A stretch of DNA of 64,000 bases from Clostridia bacterium (GCA_017404985.1 JAFRBK010000046.1:1-64000); one strand, 5' to 3'. Counted from the first letter of the stretch, positions 9,345-16,588 are shown. Notes: generated from the sequence alone by a model not told the origin. Program-made: numbers and translations.

Positions 9345-10313
9345 TTAGTCTACGGTAAAGAGCACCACGCGGTACTCACGGTCCAGGTTGTCCTGTTCCA
9401 GGGTGTACTTATACTCCTCGCCGCTGCCGACGGAGAACCATCCGCGTTTGTCACCGTCATTGGCTTCCCAAACGATCCGGTAGCTCACATCCGCATTGGA
9501 TACCTGGGCGATCAGAGTCACTTCATCTCCGAAATGAAGCATATCAATGTTGCCCAGTTTGATATCGGCACTGCCGCTGAATTCGACTTCCTCGTACAGC
9601 TCGGGATTGTTGAACTGTTCCAGCAACTCACTGGACACGCTGCCGGGATCATCATCGAAGAACTCTTCGAACTCGTCATCACCGAACTCTTCGTCGGTTA
9701 CATCAGATTCGTCATCTTCGTCGTCGTTAGTTACTTCTTCCTCGGTTTGCTCTTCTGTTTCTTCTTCGTCCTTTTTGGCGGCTTCTTCTTCGGCAGCCTT
9801 CCGGGCTTCTTCCTCTTCAGCAGCCTTTCTTGCAGCTTCCTCTTCCGCGGCCTTGCGGGCTTCTTCCTCTTCGGCAGCTTTCCGCGCGGCTTCTTCTTCA
9901 GCAGCCTTGCGTTCGGCTTCTTCCTTGGCTTTGCGCTCTTCCTCTTCCTTGGCTTTCCGTTCAGCTTCTTCTTTCGCTTTGCGTTCCTCTTCGGCTTTCC
10001 GCTCTGCTTCTTCTCTGGCTTTCCGTTCTTCCTCGGCTTTGCGCTCTTCCTCAGCCCTACGGGCCTCTTCTTCCGCCTGGCGCCGTGCTTCTTCTTCCTC
10101 AGCCTGCCGCCGTGCTTCCTCTTCAGCAGCAATCCGTGCAGCTTCTTCGGCTGCGGCCTGTTCCGCCGCTATGCGGGCCGCTTCCTCTGCGGCTGCAATC
10201 TCTTCCGGCGTCGGCCCGCCTTCTTCAGCATATACAAACGGGAACGAGCCCAGAAGCAGGGTCAAGGCGATCATCAGGGCTGCCAGCTTTTTCATCAGGG
10301 AATTCCGTTTCAT
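9345..10313 (-). CDS. Secreted Ala/Glu/Arg-rich helical protein with Ig-like C-terminus
   Basis: 322 residues from ATG 10313, which has AGGAGGGG upstream; the earlier ATG at 10340 has no ribosome-binding site. Residues 1-28 are a signal peptide (MKRNSLMKKLAALMIALTLL...). Residues about 35-205 are a highly charged repeat of the type EEARRKAEEE with near-heptad spacing, predicted as one long single alpha-helix or coiled coil of roughly 25 nm. An Asp/Glu-rich stretch follows (about 205-235). The final 80 residues form a beta module (DEVTLIAQVSNADVSYRIVWEAN, YKYTLEQDNLDREYRVVLFTVD) resembling the ends of the two other small secreted proteins nearby. It has its own promoter with an ATGTAAC element. 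A stalk or spacer role at the cell surface is inferred. Confidence 0.75.
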   Translation of the reverse strand: MKRNSLMKKLAALMIALTLLLGSFPFVYAEEGGPTPEEIAAAEEAARIAAEQAAAEEAARIAAEEEARRQAEEEEARRQAEEEARRAEEERKAEEERKAREEAERKAEEERKAKEEAERKAKEEEERKAKEEAERKAAEEEAARKAAEEEEARKAAEEEAARKAAEEEEARKAAEEEAAKKDEEETEEQTEEEVTNDDEDDESDVTDEEFGDDEFEEFFDDDPGSVSSELLEQFNNPELYEEVEFSGSADIKLGNIDMLHFGDEVTLIAQVSNADVSYRIVWEANDGDKRGWFSVGSGEEYKYTLEQDNLDREYRVVLFTVD

Positions 10314-10374
10314 TTGGAATCGTCCCCTCCTTTCTCTCATTCATAACAGGGTCCTTTTCCCTGTTTGCAAAATT

Positions 10375-10410
10375 ATTGTACCACAAAATAGTTATATAGT
10401 CGGTTACATA
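10375..10410 (-). promoter_or_regulatory. Promoter with GTAAC repeats for the Ala/Glu-rich protein gene
   Basis: Minus strand -10 TACAAT (10375-10380), 17-bp spacer, weak -35 CCGACT (10398-10403). ATGTAAC overlaps the -35 and a related ATATAAC lies 12 bp downstream within the spacer. A weak -35 plus an abutting direct repeat suggests activator dependence. Confidence 0.5.
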
Positions 10411-10466
10411 TGAAAAAAACTTTTATGTATTTTGCGTGATTCTTCTCCGATGCCCTCGGTTTTCAT

Positions 10467-10495
10467 TTGACGTCTGTTTCTTCCTTATATAAAAT
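10467..10495 (+). promoter_or_regulatory. Promoter of tadA
   Basis: -35 TTGACG (10467-10472), 17-bp spacer, -10 TAAAAT (10490-10495). It lies about 25 bases before the tadA start and is divergent from the promoter at 10375-10410. Confidence 0.65.
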
Positions 10496-10519
10496 AGGAT
10501 CAGAAAAACGGAAGGGGGC

Positions 10520-10966
10520 ATGCCCGTGGATGGAATGGCAATGGCGCTGGCTGAGGCGAAAGCCGCCCTGGCAGAAGGCGAAATCCCGGTCGGCGCTGCC
10601 CTTTTTCGGGGGGGTACGCTGGTCTGCTCGGACCATAACCGGCGGGAGCAGCTGCACGATCCCACCGCCCACGCGGAGCTGCTCTGCCTGCGCCGGGGCG
10701 GTGAGATGATTGGCAACTGGCGGCTGTCGGAGTGCACGCTGTATGTAACGCTGGAGCCGTGCCCCATGTGCGCCGGGGCGCTGGTGATGAGCCGCCTCGG
10801 GCTCTGCGTGTTCGGGGCGGAAGATCCTGAGCTCGGCTGCTGCGGGAGCGTGTATGATTTTTGCGGAGACACGGCCCTGCGGTCCGGAACCCGCTGGCAG
10901 CAGGATCTGCTTGCCCGGGAGGAATGCAAAACCCTGCTTGATTCGTTTTTTCAAAGAAAGAGGTGA
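10520..10966 (+). CDS. tadA: tRNA adenosine(34) deaminase
   Basis: Zinc-dependent deaminase that converts A34 to inosine in tRNA-Arg(ACG). The 148 residues match the family length. The zinc site is visible: H51-A-E53 (TAHAE) with the proton-shuttling glutamate, and P80-C-P-M-C84 (PCPMC). The N-terminal helix and EIPVGA are typical. GGAAGGGGG precedes the start; GTG at 10526 is an alternative with better spacing. The metallo-beta-lactamase gene starts seven bases after its stop, suggesting co-transcription. Confidence 0.93.
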   Translation: MPVDGMAMALAEAKAALAEGEIPVGAALFRGGTLVCSDHNRREQLHDPTAHAELLCLRRGGEMIGNWRLSECTLYVTLEPCPMCAGALVMSRLGLCVFGAEDPELGCCGSVYDFCGDTALRSGTRWQQDLLAREECKTLLDSFFQRKR

Positions 10967-10972
10967 TAATGC

Positions 10973-11827
10973 GTGAAACGGTGGATTCGCTGCCTGGCGG
11001 CAGTTCTTTGTCTGAAATGGATAGTTTTCGGTACGGCCTTTGCGGATGCGGAGAATAAAGGAAGCCTCAGCCTGCTGGCCATCAACGTGCGGAAAGCCGA
11101 CTGCCTGCTGCTGCGCAGCGGCAGCAGCGCCTATCTGGTGGATACCGGCTCCAAGGACAGCGTCGACCGGGTGCTGGCTGTGCTGGAAGAGGAAGGGATC
11201 CGCCATTTGGACGGCATCATCCTGACCCACACCCACGCCGACCATACCGGCGGGCTGAAGCAGCTTCTGGCCTCGGACCTGGAGGTTGATACGCTGTACG
11301 CGCCCAAATGGTCTGATAAAGAGGAAGGAAAGCATCCGATTGACAAGGCGCTGAAGAAAAATCCCCAGCGGGAAGGGATCGGCATCGTCCGGCTTTCCTC
11401 CGGGGACAGCCTGCCCCTGGACGGTGGAAGCCTGGAGGTACTCGGACCCCTGGAGGAATCGGACGTCGAGAACTGTAACTCACTGGTGTTGCTGGCATCC
11501 GCTGGCGGCGGGACGATGCTGCTGACGGGAGACATGGAAATTCCGGAAGAGAATTCCCTGCTCTCTGCCAGGCTGATCCCGAAAGTGGATGTAATCAAAA
11601 TCGGGAACCACGGGGAAGGGGACGCGACCGGGCCGGCGCTGATCCGGGCCTGCGAACCGAAGGCAGCCGTCATTTCCACGAACACGGAGGACGAAAAAGA
11701 TACGCCGGACAAGCGGGTGATCCGTCTCCTTCAGCAGTGGAATGTAGCGGTTTACCAGACGCAGGATACAGAAAACGGCGTTCTCGTGACGATTGAAAAC
11801 GGTGAAATCTCTGTCACGGATAAATAG
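10973..11827 (+). CDS. Secreted ComEC-like metallo-beta-lactamase-fold hydrolase
   Basis: 284 residues from a GTG at 10973, seven bases after GAGGTG. Residues 1-25 are a signal peptide (ending FGTAFADA). The rest is a single MBL domain of the ComEC/Rec2 C-terminal type: LAINVRKADCLLLRSG, then VDTGS near 57-60, then the metal motif H86-T-H88-A-D90-H91. TGDME (about 185) and GNHG supply further metal-binding positions. It lacks the competence membrane channel of true ComEC, so it is a stand-alone extracytoplasmic hydrolase. DNA or nucleotide phosphodiesters are plausible substrates, but none can be assigned. It follows tadA and precedes the convergent rnpB terminator. Confidence 0.8.
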   Translation: MKRWIRCLAAVLCLKWIVFGTAFADAENKGSLSLLAINVRKADCLLLRSGSSAYLVDTGSKDSVDRVLAVLEEEGIRHLDGIILTHTHADHTGGLKQLLASDLEVDTLYAPKWSDKEEGKHPIDKALKKNPQREGIGIVRLSSGDSLPLDGGSLEVLGPLEESDVENCNSLVLLASAGGGTMLLTGDMEIPEENSLLSARLIPKVDVIKIGNHGEGDATGPALIRACEPKAAVISTNTEDEKDTPDKRVIRLLQQWNVAVYQTQDTENGVLVTIENGEISVTDK

Positions 11828-11866
11828 GATTCTGTCCGAAAGGGAGCCAGGCCCGCTCAGGGAACG

Positions 11867-11888
11867 AAAAAGCCGCCGGAAAGGCGGC
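11867..11888 (-). terminator. Terminator of rnpB
   Basis: GCCGCC-TTTCC-GGCGGC (minus strand, 11872-11888) is followed by five T. It lies about 15 bases past the 3' end of rnpB and also separates rnpB from the convergent MBL gene. Confidence 0.75.
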
Positions 11889-11903
11889 CTGACTTCAAAA
11901 AAT

Positions 11904-12239
11904 GTGCGAGCGTGACCATAAGCCGGGTTCTGTATTGGACGATCATCTATCCAGGCTTCGCGTCACCGCGAAGCTCAAGCGACAGCGAAGAACGCGGCGG
12001 GCCGCCGGCTTGTCTTCATTGCGTCTTGCACCAGGTGGGGTTTACAGCGACAGCCCGTTACCGGGCTGCGGGTGAGCTCTTACCTCGCCTTTCCACCCTT
12101 ACCGCTTGCGCGGCGGTTTATTTCTGTTGCACTATCCCTGGAGTCGCCTCCGCCGGCCGTTAACCGGCACCCTTGCCCTGTGGTGCCCGGACTTTCCTCA
12201 TACCCCCGAAGGGCACGCGATCGTCTGTTCACCTCGCAC
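11904..12239 (-). ncRNA. rnpB: RNase P RNA (class A-like)
   Basis: Catalytic RNA of RNase P, which matures tRNA 5' ends. Conserved cores are read on the minus strand: GAGGAAAGTCCGGGC near the 5' end, AGGGTGGAAAGGCG and the GACGCAATGAAG region centrally, and ACAGAACCCGGCTTAT near the 3' end. The 5' terminal GTGCGAGGTGA pairs with the 3' terminal TCACGCTCGCAC as helix P1, which fixes the ends to within a few bases. About 336 nt is normal. A consensus promoter sits immediately upstream and a terminator immediately downstream. Confidence 0.95.
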
Positions 12240-12246
12240 GGCGTCC

Positions 12247-12276
12247 ATCTTACATCGAAAGGCTGGAATCTGTCAA
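12247..12276 (-). promoter_or_regulatory. rnpB promoter overlapping the divergent traX-like start
   Basis: Minus strand -35 TTGACA (12271-12276), 18-bp spacer, -10 TAAGAT (12247-12252). Predicted +1 is at about 12240, the P1 end of rnpB. The -35 shares a base with the ATG at 12276 of the opposite-strand gene. Confidence 0.75.
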
Positions 12277-13058
12277 TGACTGTGATCCCGGAACCGGAAT
12301 CGGCTGAACTGAACCCTACCCATGTGCGGCGCGCCCTCGGCGGCAATACTGCCACCGGCATTCTGAAGCTCATCGCGCTGGTCTTCATGATGATTGACCA
12401 CAGCGGAAAGATGGTTTTCCCCGGAATTCCGGAGATGCGGTACCTGGGTCGGATTGCCTTCCCGGTGTATGTCTGGTGCATGATCGTCGGTTTTGAATAC
12501 ACGCGCAGCGTGCCGAAGTATCTGGGGCGGATTCTGCTGGTCGGGCTCGGGTCCCAGCCCCTCTATATGGTGGCCCTGAACCACAAGTGGTATGAGCCGA
12601 ATATTTTTCTGACGCTTTTCCTGGGCCTTTGCGCCCTGTGGGGAATCCGGGAGAAGAAATTCGGAAGCCAGTTCTGGGCGCCGGTGCTGGCGATCCTGCT
12701 CTCCGGGATCCTGAAGGTGGATTACGGGTGGAAGGGCATCCTGTTCATGCTGCTGCTTTATCCGGTCCGGTACCTGCGGTCCGGCATTGCCGCGGTGATG
12801 ATTGCCTATTTCCTGTTTTGGGGCTGTTTCTACTCCCTGACGCCTTCCCTGTTCGGCTGGACCATTCCTTATAATGACATGTTTGAACCCCTGCAGGGAA
12901 TCATGAAGGCGCTGAACCGGTCGGAAGCCTACGGGCTGCTGTCCCTGCCGCTGATTCTGATTCCTTTCCGGAAGGACTGGAAAATGCCCCATTGGCTTTC
13001 CTACGCGTTGTATCCGGCCCATTTGGTCCTTCTCTGGATCATGGAAACACTGAAGTAA
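12276..13058 (+). CDS. TraX-family integral membrane protein
   Basis: 260 residues from the ATG at 12276; the longer frame would run through rnpB and is rejected. The family is named after F-plasmid TraX (pilin N-acetylation) but chromosomal Firmicute members are uncharacterised. The family signature GILKLIALVFMMIDHSGK (about residues 26-43) and YLGRIAFPVYVWCMIVGFEYT (about 52-72) are clear. Seven or so further hydrophobic segments follow to a C-terminal YALYPAHLVLLWIME. No convincing ribosome-binding site precedes the start, so a short change of start is possible. It lies divergently from rnpB and upstream of the tRNA cluster promoter. Confidence 0.75.
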   Translation: MTVIPEPESAELNPTHVRRALGGNTATGILKLIALVFMMIDHSGKMVFPGIPEMRYLGRIAFPVYVWCMIVGFEYTRSVPKYLGRILLVGLGSQPLYMVALNHKWYEPNIFLTLFLGLCALWGIREKKFGSQFWAPVLAILLSGILKVDYGWKGILFMLLLYPVRYLRSGIAAVMIAYFLFWGCFYSLTPSLFGWTIPYNDMFEPLQGIMKALNRSEAYGLLSLPLILIPFRKDWKMPHWLSYALYPAHLVLLWIMETLK

Positions 13059-13088
13059 GAAAATGAAAACGGGGCAGCAAGAAAATCG

Positions 13089-13117
13089 TTGACACGGTTC
13101 GGGAAGCATGGTATAAT
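13089..13117 (+). promoter_or_regulatory. Promoter of the tRNA cluster
   Basis: Perfect consensus -35 TTGACA (13089-13094), 17-bp spacer, -10 TATAAT (13112-13117), about 70 bases before tRNA-Arg. It probably drives all seven tRNAs to the terminator at 13816. Confidence 0.85.
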
Positions 13118-13184
13118 CCCAAATTGTCAGCGGAAAGGATACCGTTTCCGTAGCGCGCGAAAGCCCCTGGGATCGGCCCGGCTT

Positions 13185-13261
13185 GCGCCTGTAGCTCAGT
13201 TGGATAGAGCAACGGCCTTCTAAGCCGTGGGCCGGGGGTTCGAGTCCCTCCAGGCGCGCCA
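13185..13261 (+). tRNA. tRNA-Arg (anticodon TCT)
   Basis: Full cloverleaf. Acceptor GCGCCTG pairs with CAGGCGC, anticodon loop CTTCTAA, T-loop GGTTCGAGTCC. CCA is encoded. First of seven tRNAs. Confidence 0.95.
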
Positions 13262-13266
13262 AACAT

Positions 13267-13341
13267 GGTGGGTATAGCGTAGTTGGTTAACGCGCCAGAT
13301 TGTGGCTCTGGAGAGCGTGGGTTCGAGTCCCACTACTCACC
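13267..13341 (+). tRNA. tRNA-His (anticodon GTG)
   Basis: Acceptor GTGGGTA pairs with TACTCAC with an extra 5' G (G-1) opposite discriminator C, the histidine identity pair. Anticodon loop TTGTGGC. CCA is not encoded. Confidence 0.95.
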
Positions 13342-13378
13342 CGTTTCCCTTTTCCGTTCGTTGGCAGATTACCTACGT

Positions 13379-13450
13379 TGGGGTGTAGCCAAGTGGTAAG
13401 GCACGGGACTTTGACTCCCGCATTCGTAGGTTCGAGCCCTGCCACCCCAG
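13379..13450 (+). tRNA. tRNA-Gln (anticodon TTG)
   Basis: Acceptor TGGGGTG pairs with CACCCCA, anticodon loop CTTTGAC, T-loop GGTTCGAGCC. CCA is not encoded. Confidence 0.95.
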
Positions 13451-13456
13451 CTCTAT

Positions 13457-13529
13457 GACCCATTAGCTCAGTTGGCAGAGCACTTGACTTTTAATCAAGG
13501 TGTCTGGAGTTCGAATCTCCAATGGGTCA
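13457..13529 (+). tRNA. tRNA-Lys (anticodon TTT)
   Basis: Acceptor GACCCAT pairs with ATGGGTC, anticodon loop CTTTTAA, T-loop AGTTCGAATCT. CCA is not encoded. Confidence 0.95.
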
Positions 13530-13557
13530 CTTTCCCCTTTTCTGCTGGTCTGTCTTT

Positions 13558-13638
13558 GCGGGCGTGGCGGAATGGCAGACGCGCCAGACTTAGGATCTGG
13601 TGTCGAAAGGCGTAAGAGTTCGAGTCTCTTCGTCCGCA
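13558..13638 (+). tRNA. tRNA-Leu (anticodon TAG)
   Basis: Class II tRNA with a long variable arm (TGTCGAAAGGCGT). Acceptor GCGGGCG pairs with CGTCCGC, anticodon loop CTTAGGA. CCA is not encoded. Confidence 0.95.
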
Positions 13639-13656
13639 CGGTTTCCTGTCCCTCAT

Positions 13657-13732
13657 GCGGTAGTAGCTCAGTTGGTAGAGTGCCACCTTGCCAAGGTGGA
13701 TGTCGCGGGTCCGAGTCCCGTCTACCGCTCCA
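13657..13732 (+). tRNA. tRNA-Gly (anticodon GCC)
   Basis: Acceptor GCGGTAG pairs with CTACCGC, anticodon loop TTGCCAA. CCA is encoded. Confidence 0.95.
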
Positions 13733-13735
13733 TTC

Positions 13736-13809
13736 GCGGGTGTAGCTCAATGGCAGAGCTCCAGCCTTCCAAGCTGGTAACGTGGGTTCGATTCCCATCA
13801 CCCGCTCCA
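13736..13809 (+). tRNA. tRNA-Gly (anticodon TCC)
   Basis: Acceptor GCGGGTG pairs with CACCCGC, anticodon loop CTTCCAA. CCA is encoded. It starts three bases after the previous tRNA-Gly. Confidence 0.95.
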
Positions 13810-13815
13810 CGAAAA

Positions 13816-13846
13816 CAGCGCTTGCGGAAAGCAGGCGCTGTTTTTT
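13816..13846 (+). terminator. Terminator of the tRNA cluster
   Basis: CAGCGC-TTGC pairs with GCAG-GCGCTG around GGAAA, followed by TTTTTT. It lies seven bases after the last tRNA. Confidence 0.85.
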
Positions 13847-13923
13847 CATATGTTGTTCATCCTGTCTTCACGGGAAACGGATATGATGGTATACTGAAGA
13901 GCGTGTCGGGAGGATGGGGATGT

Positions 13924-14601
13924 ATGACGCTTTTGATTGTGGATGACGAGGCCAGGATTCGCTCGCTGATCGCGAAATATGCCGCCTTCGAGGGATATGA
14001 GACCGAGGAGGCGGCCGACGGCATGCAGGCCGTGGAAATGAGCCGGAAAAAGCATTACGACCTGATCATCATGGACGTGATGATGCCGGAGCTGGACGGC
14101 TTTTCCGCCGTGCGGGAAATCCGCAAAAACGACAGCACCGTGCCGGTAATCATGCTCTCCGCCCGGGGCGAGGAATACGACCGGATCCACGGTTTTGAGC
14201 TCGGGGTGGACGACTATGTCGTCAAGCCTTTCAGCCCGAAGGAGCTGATGATGCGGGTCGGCGCGGTCCTCAAGCGCAGCGGGGTCTCCGGAGACAAGCA
14301 GGAGGAGGAAATCGTCACGCTGGGGGACCTGACGGTGAATTTCACCGCCCGGCGGGTCAGCGTTCAGGGGCAGGAGCTGGACCTGAGCCCCAAGGAATAT
14401 GAGCTTCTTTTCTATATGGTCCGCAACCGGGGCATCGCCCTGTCCCGGGAAAAGCTGATCAGCGAGGTCTGGGGCTACGATTTCTTCGGAGATGACCGGA
14501 CGCTGGATACCCATATTAAACTCCTGCGCCGCCAGCTCGGGCCCTGTGCCGATAAAATCACCACGCTCAGAGGGGTAGGATATCGTTTTGAGAAGGAGTA
14601 G
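13924..14601 (+). CDS. OmpR/PhoB-family response regulator
   Basis: Two-component response regulator of 225 residues. ATG 13924 has GGGAGG ten bases upstream; the longer frame runs through tRNAs and is rejected. The receiver domain (1-115) has the acidic pair D7/D8, phospho-acceptor D51 (IIMDVMMPELDG), S79 and K101 (VVKPFS). The winged-helix DNA-binding domain (about 130-225) has LSPKEYELLFYMVRN, the recognition-helix region DDRTLDTHIKLLRRQL and the terminal GVGYRFE. The histidine kinase gene overlaps its 3' end, so the two are a cognate pair. Co-transcription with a VanY-type carboxypeptidase suggests an envelope role; the signal is unknown. Confidence 0.92.
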   Translation: MTLLIVDDEARIRSLIAKYAAFEGYETEEAADGMQAVEMSRKKHYDLIIMDVMMPELDGFSAVREIRKNDSTVPVIMLSARGEEYDRIHGFELGVDDYVVKPFSPKELMMRVGAVLKRSGVSGDKQEEEIVTLGDLTVNFTARRVSVQGQELDLSPKEYELLFYMVRNRGIALSREKLISEVWGYDFFGDDRTLDTHIKLLRRQLGPCADKITTLRGVGYRFEKE

Positions 14602-15637
14602 GGGCCATCTGGCCTATCGGGAGGAATTCTGGGCGGGCCGTCTCGGCATCCGGGCCAAAATCCTGATCTGGCTGGCTCTGCTGGCCGCTTTCACGATCTT
14701 CACGGTCTGGCTGTTTCAGGGAGCCCTCTTCTACACGATTTACGGCATTCTGATGGCGACGGGCTTCATGGGCTTTATTATGGCCCGCAGCATTTCCGAA
14801 CCGATTATCGAAACCAACCTGGCCGCCCGGGAGCTGAGCCGCAGCCGGTATACCCGCCCGCCCCACAGCGGTGGCTATCGGGAAATCGCCCAGCTGAATG
14901 ATACCCTGGTCCGGGCCGCGGAAGACCTGAACAAGGTGGAAGACCTGCAGCGGGAGCTGATCGCCAATATCTCCCATGACCTCCGGACGCCCCTGACCAT
15001 GATCCAGGGCTATGCCGAAGCCATGCGGGATATTCCGGATGAGGTCACCCCGGAAAACATGCAGATCATCATCGATGAGACGGAACGCCTGTCCACCATG
15101 GTCAGCGAAGTCCTGGATTTCAGCCGCCTGCGCAGCGGCACGCTGGAGATGAATAAAACGGACTTCAACCTGACCCGCCTGATCCGCGGCATCACGGACC
15201 GGGTCAGCAAAATGACGGCGGCGGAAGGCTACACAATCCTTTTTGACCCGGAGGAAGACCTCTGGGTGACCGCGGACAGCGGCCGCATCAGCCAGGTGGT
15301 GTATAATCTGTTAGGGAACGCCCTCACCTATACCGGGGAGGATAAAACGGTAACCATCGCCCAGGCCCGGAAAGGCAGGCAGGCCCGGATCACCATCTCC
15401 GATACCGGAGAAGGCATCTCCCGGGAGGAACTGCCCCTGATCTGGGACCGGTATTACCGCAGCCGGGAAAATCATCGCCGGTCGGTGCTGGGCAGCGGCC
15501 TCGGCCTGAATATCTGCCGGGGCATTCTGGAAAACCACCAGGCGGATTACGGCGCGGACAGCACGCCCGGCCGGGGCACAACCTTCTGGTTCTGCCTGCC
15601 GCTGGCGGATCAATCAGCAAAGGATGAAGTGGAATGA
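14588..15637 (+). CDS. Sensor histidine kinase
   Basis: Membrane histidine kinase of 349 residues from a TTG at 14588, overlapping the regulator by 14 bases. No better ATG or GTG exists before the first membrane helix. Two transmembrane segments (about 24-45 and 49-68) are separated by almost no external loop, so it probably senses within or at the membrane rather than with an extracellular domain. HAMP-like linker about 65-115. HisKA at about 120-185 with phospho-acceptor H130 (NISHDLRTP). HATPase at about 235-345 with N box (NLLGNAL), G1 (DTGEG) and G2 (GSGLGLNI). The start codon remains uncertain. Confidence 0.9.
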   Translation: MRRSRGHLAYREEFWAGRLGIRAKILIWLALLAAFTIFTVWLFQGALFYTIYGILMATGFMGFIMARSISEPIIETNLAARELSRSRYTRPPHSGGYREIAQLNDTLVRAAEDLNKVEDLQRELIANISHDLRTPLTMIQGYAEAMRDIPDEVTPENMQIIIDETERLSTMVSEVLDFSRLRSGTLEMNKTDFNLTRLIRGITDRVSKMTAAEGYTILFDPEEDLWVTADSGRISQVVYNLLGNALTYTGEDKTVTIAQARKGRQARITISDTGEGISREELPLIWDRYYRSRENHRRSVLGSGLGLNICRGILENHQADYGADSTPGRGTTFWFCLPLADQSAKDEVE

Positions 15638-16485
15638 AGAGGTTTTTCTGCAGCCTGTTGTGCCTGATGCTGCTGCTTTCGGCATGTCCGGCCTTCTGCG
15701 AGGATTCCGAAGGCGACCTGTCCGTGGATGAAATCGTGGAAAGCGTAGACCTGGATACGCCTGCGGCAGGAGAATGGAATTTCCCGGTGGCGCTGGAGGA
15801 CATGAATCCGGATTTCGTCCGCCTGGCCAACAAGCACTACCTGCTGGACAAGGATTACTATGCCAAACCGCTGGTGAAGGTGAAGGCGCTGAAGCTGAAA
15901 AACGGAGAAAACAGCAACGGCGGCATCCGCAAAGCCTCCGGCGGCACAATGCAGCTTCAGGAGGACTGTTATCAGGCGCTGGTGGCCCTGTCCGACGCAG
16001 CGCGCGCAGACGGATATAACCTGTACCTCAAGAGCGCTTACCGCTCCTGGCAGACCCAAAACACCATGTATAAAAACCGCCTGAAGAAAAATGGAGGCAA
16101 GGATGACGGATGGGTCTCCAAGGCCGGTGCCAGTGACCACCAGACTGGGCTCGGCTGCGACGTGATCCCGAAAAGCTGGCTGAAAGCATCCGGAATGAAT
16201 TCCAAAATGGCCAAAGAACCGGAGTGCATCTGGATGGCGGAGCACTGCCAGGAATACGGGTTTATCATCCGGTATCCGGCGGATAAGGAAGATGTTACGG
16301 AAATCAATTATGAGCCCTGGCACCTGCGGTATGTGGGTATTCCGGCAGCGACATATATCATGGAAAACGGCCTGTGCCTGGAGGAATTCTGTGAGCAACT
16401 CCAGGCTGCGATCGGGGAATACCTGGAAAACGGCGGGGACCGGAAGAAAGTGGAAAAGTTCATCCAGGAGCCAAACGGAGAATAA
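15634..16485 (+). CDS. VanY-family D-alanyl-D-alanine carboxypeptidase, probable lipoprotein
   Basis: Zinc peptidase of the M15B/VanY type that trims the terminal D-Ala of peptidoglycan stem peptides. 283 residues, start overlapping the kinase stop (ATGA). The N-terminus is a lipoprotein signal with lipobox L-S-A-C18. The catalytic domain (about 100-245) shows SAYRSWQTQ, the metal motif S-D-H-Q-T-G-L-G-C-D (zinc His and Asp) and E-P-W-H-L-R-Y with catalytic Glu and third zinc ligand His. Being third in the operon with a two-component system parallels vanY-type envelope-stress loci. Vancomycin resistance cannot be inferred because vanHAX genes are not in the window. Confidence 0.9.
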   Translation: MKRFFCSLLCLMLLLSACPAFCEDSEGDLSVDEIVESVDLDTPAAGEWNFPVALEDMNPDFVRLANKHYLLDKDYYAKPLVKVKALKLKNGENSNGGIRKASGGTMQLQEDCYQALVALSDAARADGYNLYLKSAYRSWQTQNTMYKNRLKKNGGKDDGWVSKAGASDHQTGLGCDVIPKSWLKASGMNSKMAKEPECIWMAEHCQEYGFIIRYPADKEDVTEINYEPWHLRYVGIPAATYIMENGLCLEEFCEQLQAAIGEYLENGGDRKKVEKFIQEPNGE

Positions 16486-16491
16486 TCAATC

Positions 16492-16522
16492 GGAGCGCGG
16501 CATCTGCCGCGCTCCGTCTTTG
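16492..16522 (+). terminator. Terminator of the two-component/VanY operon
   Basis: GGAGCGCGGCA pairs with TGCCGCGCTCC (16492-16515) and is followed by GTCTTTGTTT. Confidence 0.8.
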
Positions 16523-16588
16523 TTTCGGGTTTTTCTTTTTCAGTGCCCTGTTCGTTGAATGGCTTTGGTCTTCTCAGGAGCTTATTCT

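Noticed and set aside
9330-10413. Long plus-strand frames (338 and 288 codons) opposite the Ala/Glu-rich gene
   Set aside because: They are mirror images of the repetitive GCN-GAR codon pattern on the minus strand, giving Phe/Leu/Ser-only runs with no start signal or known domain.
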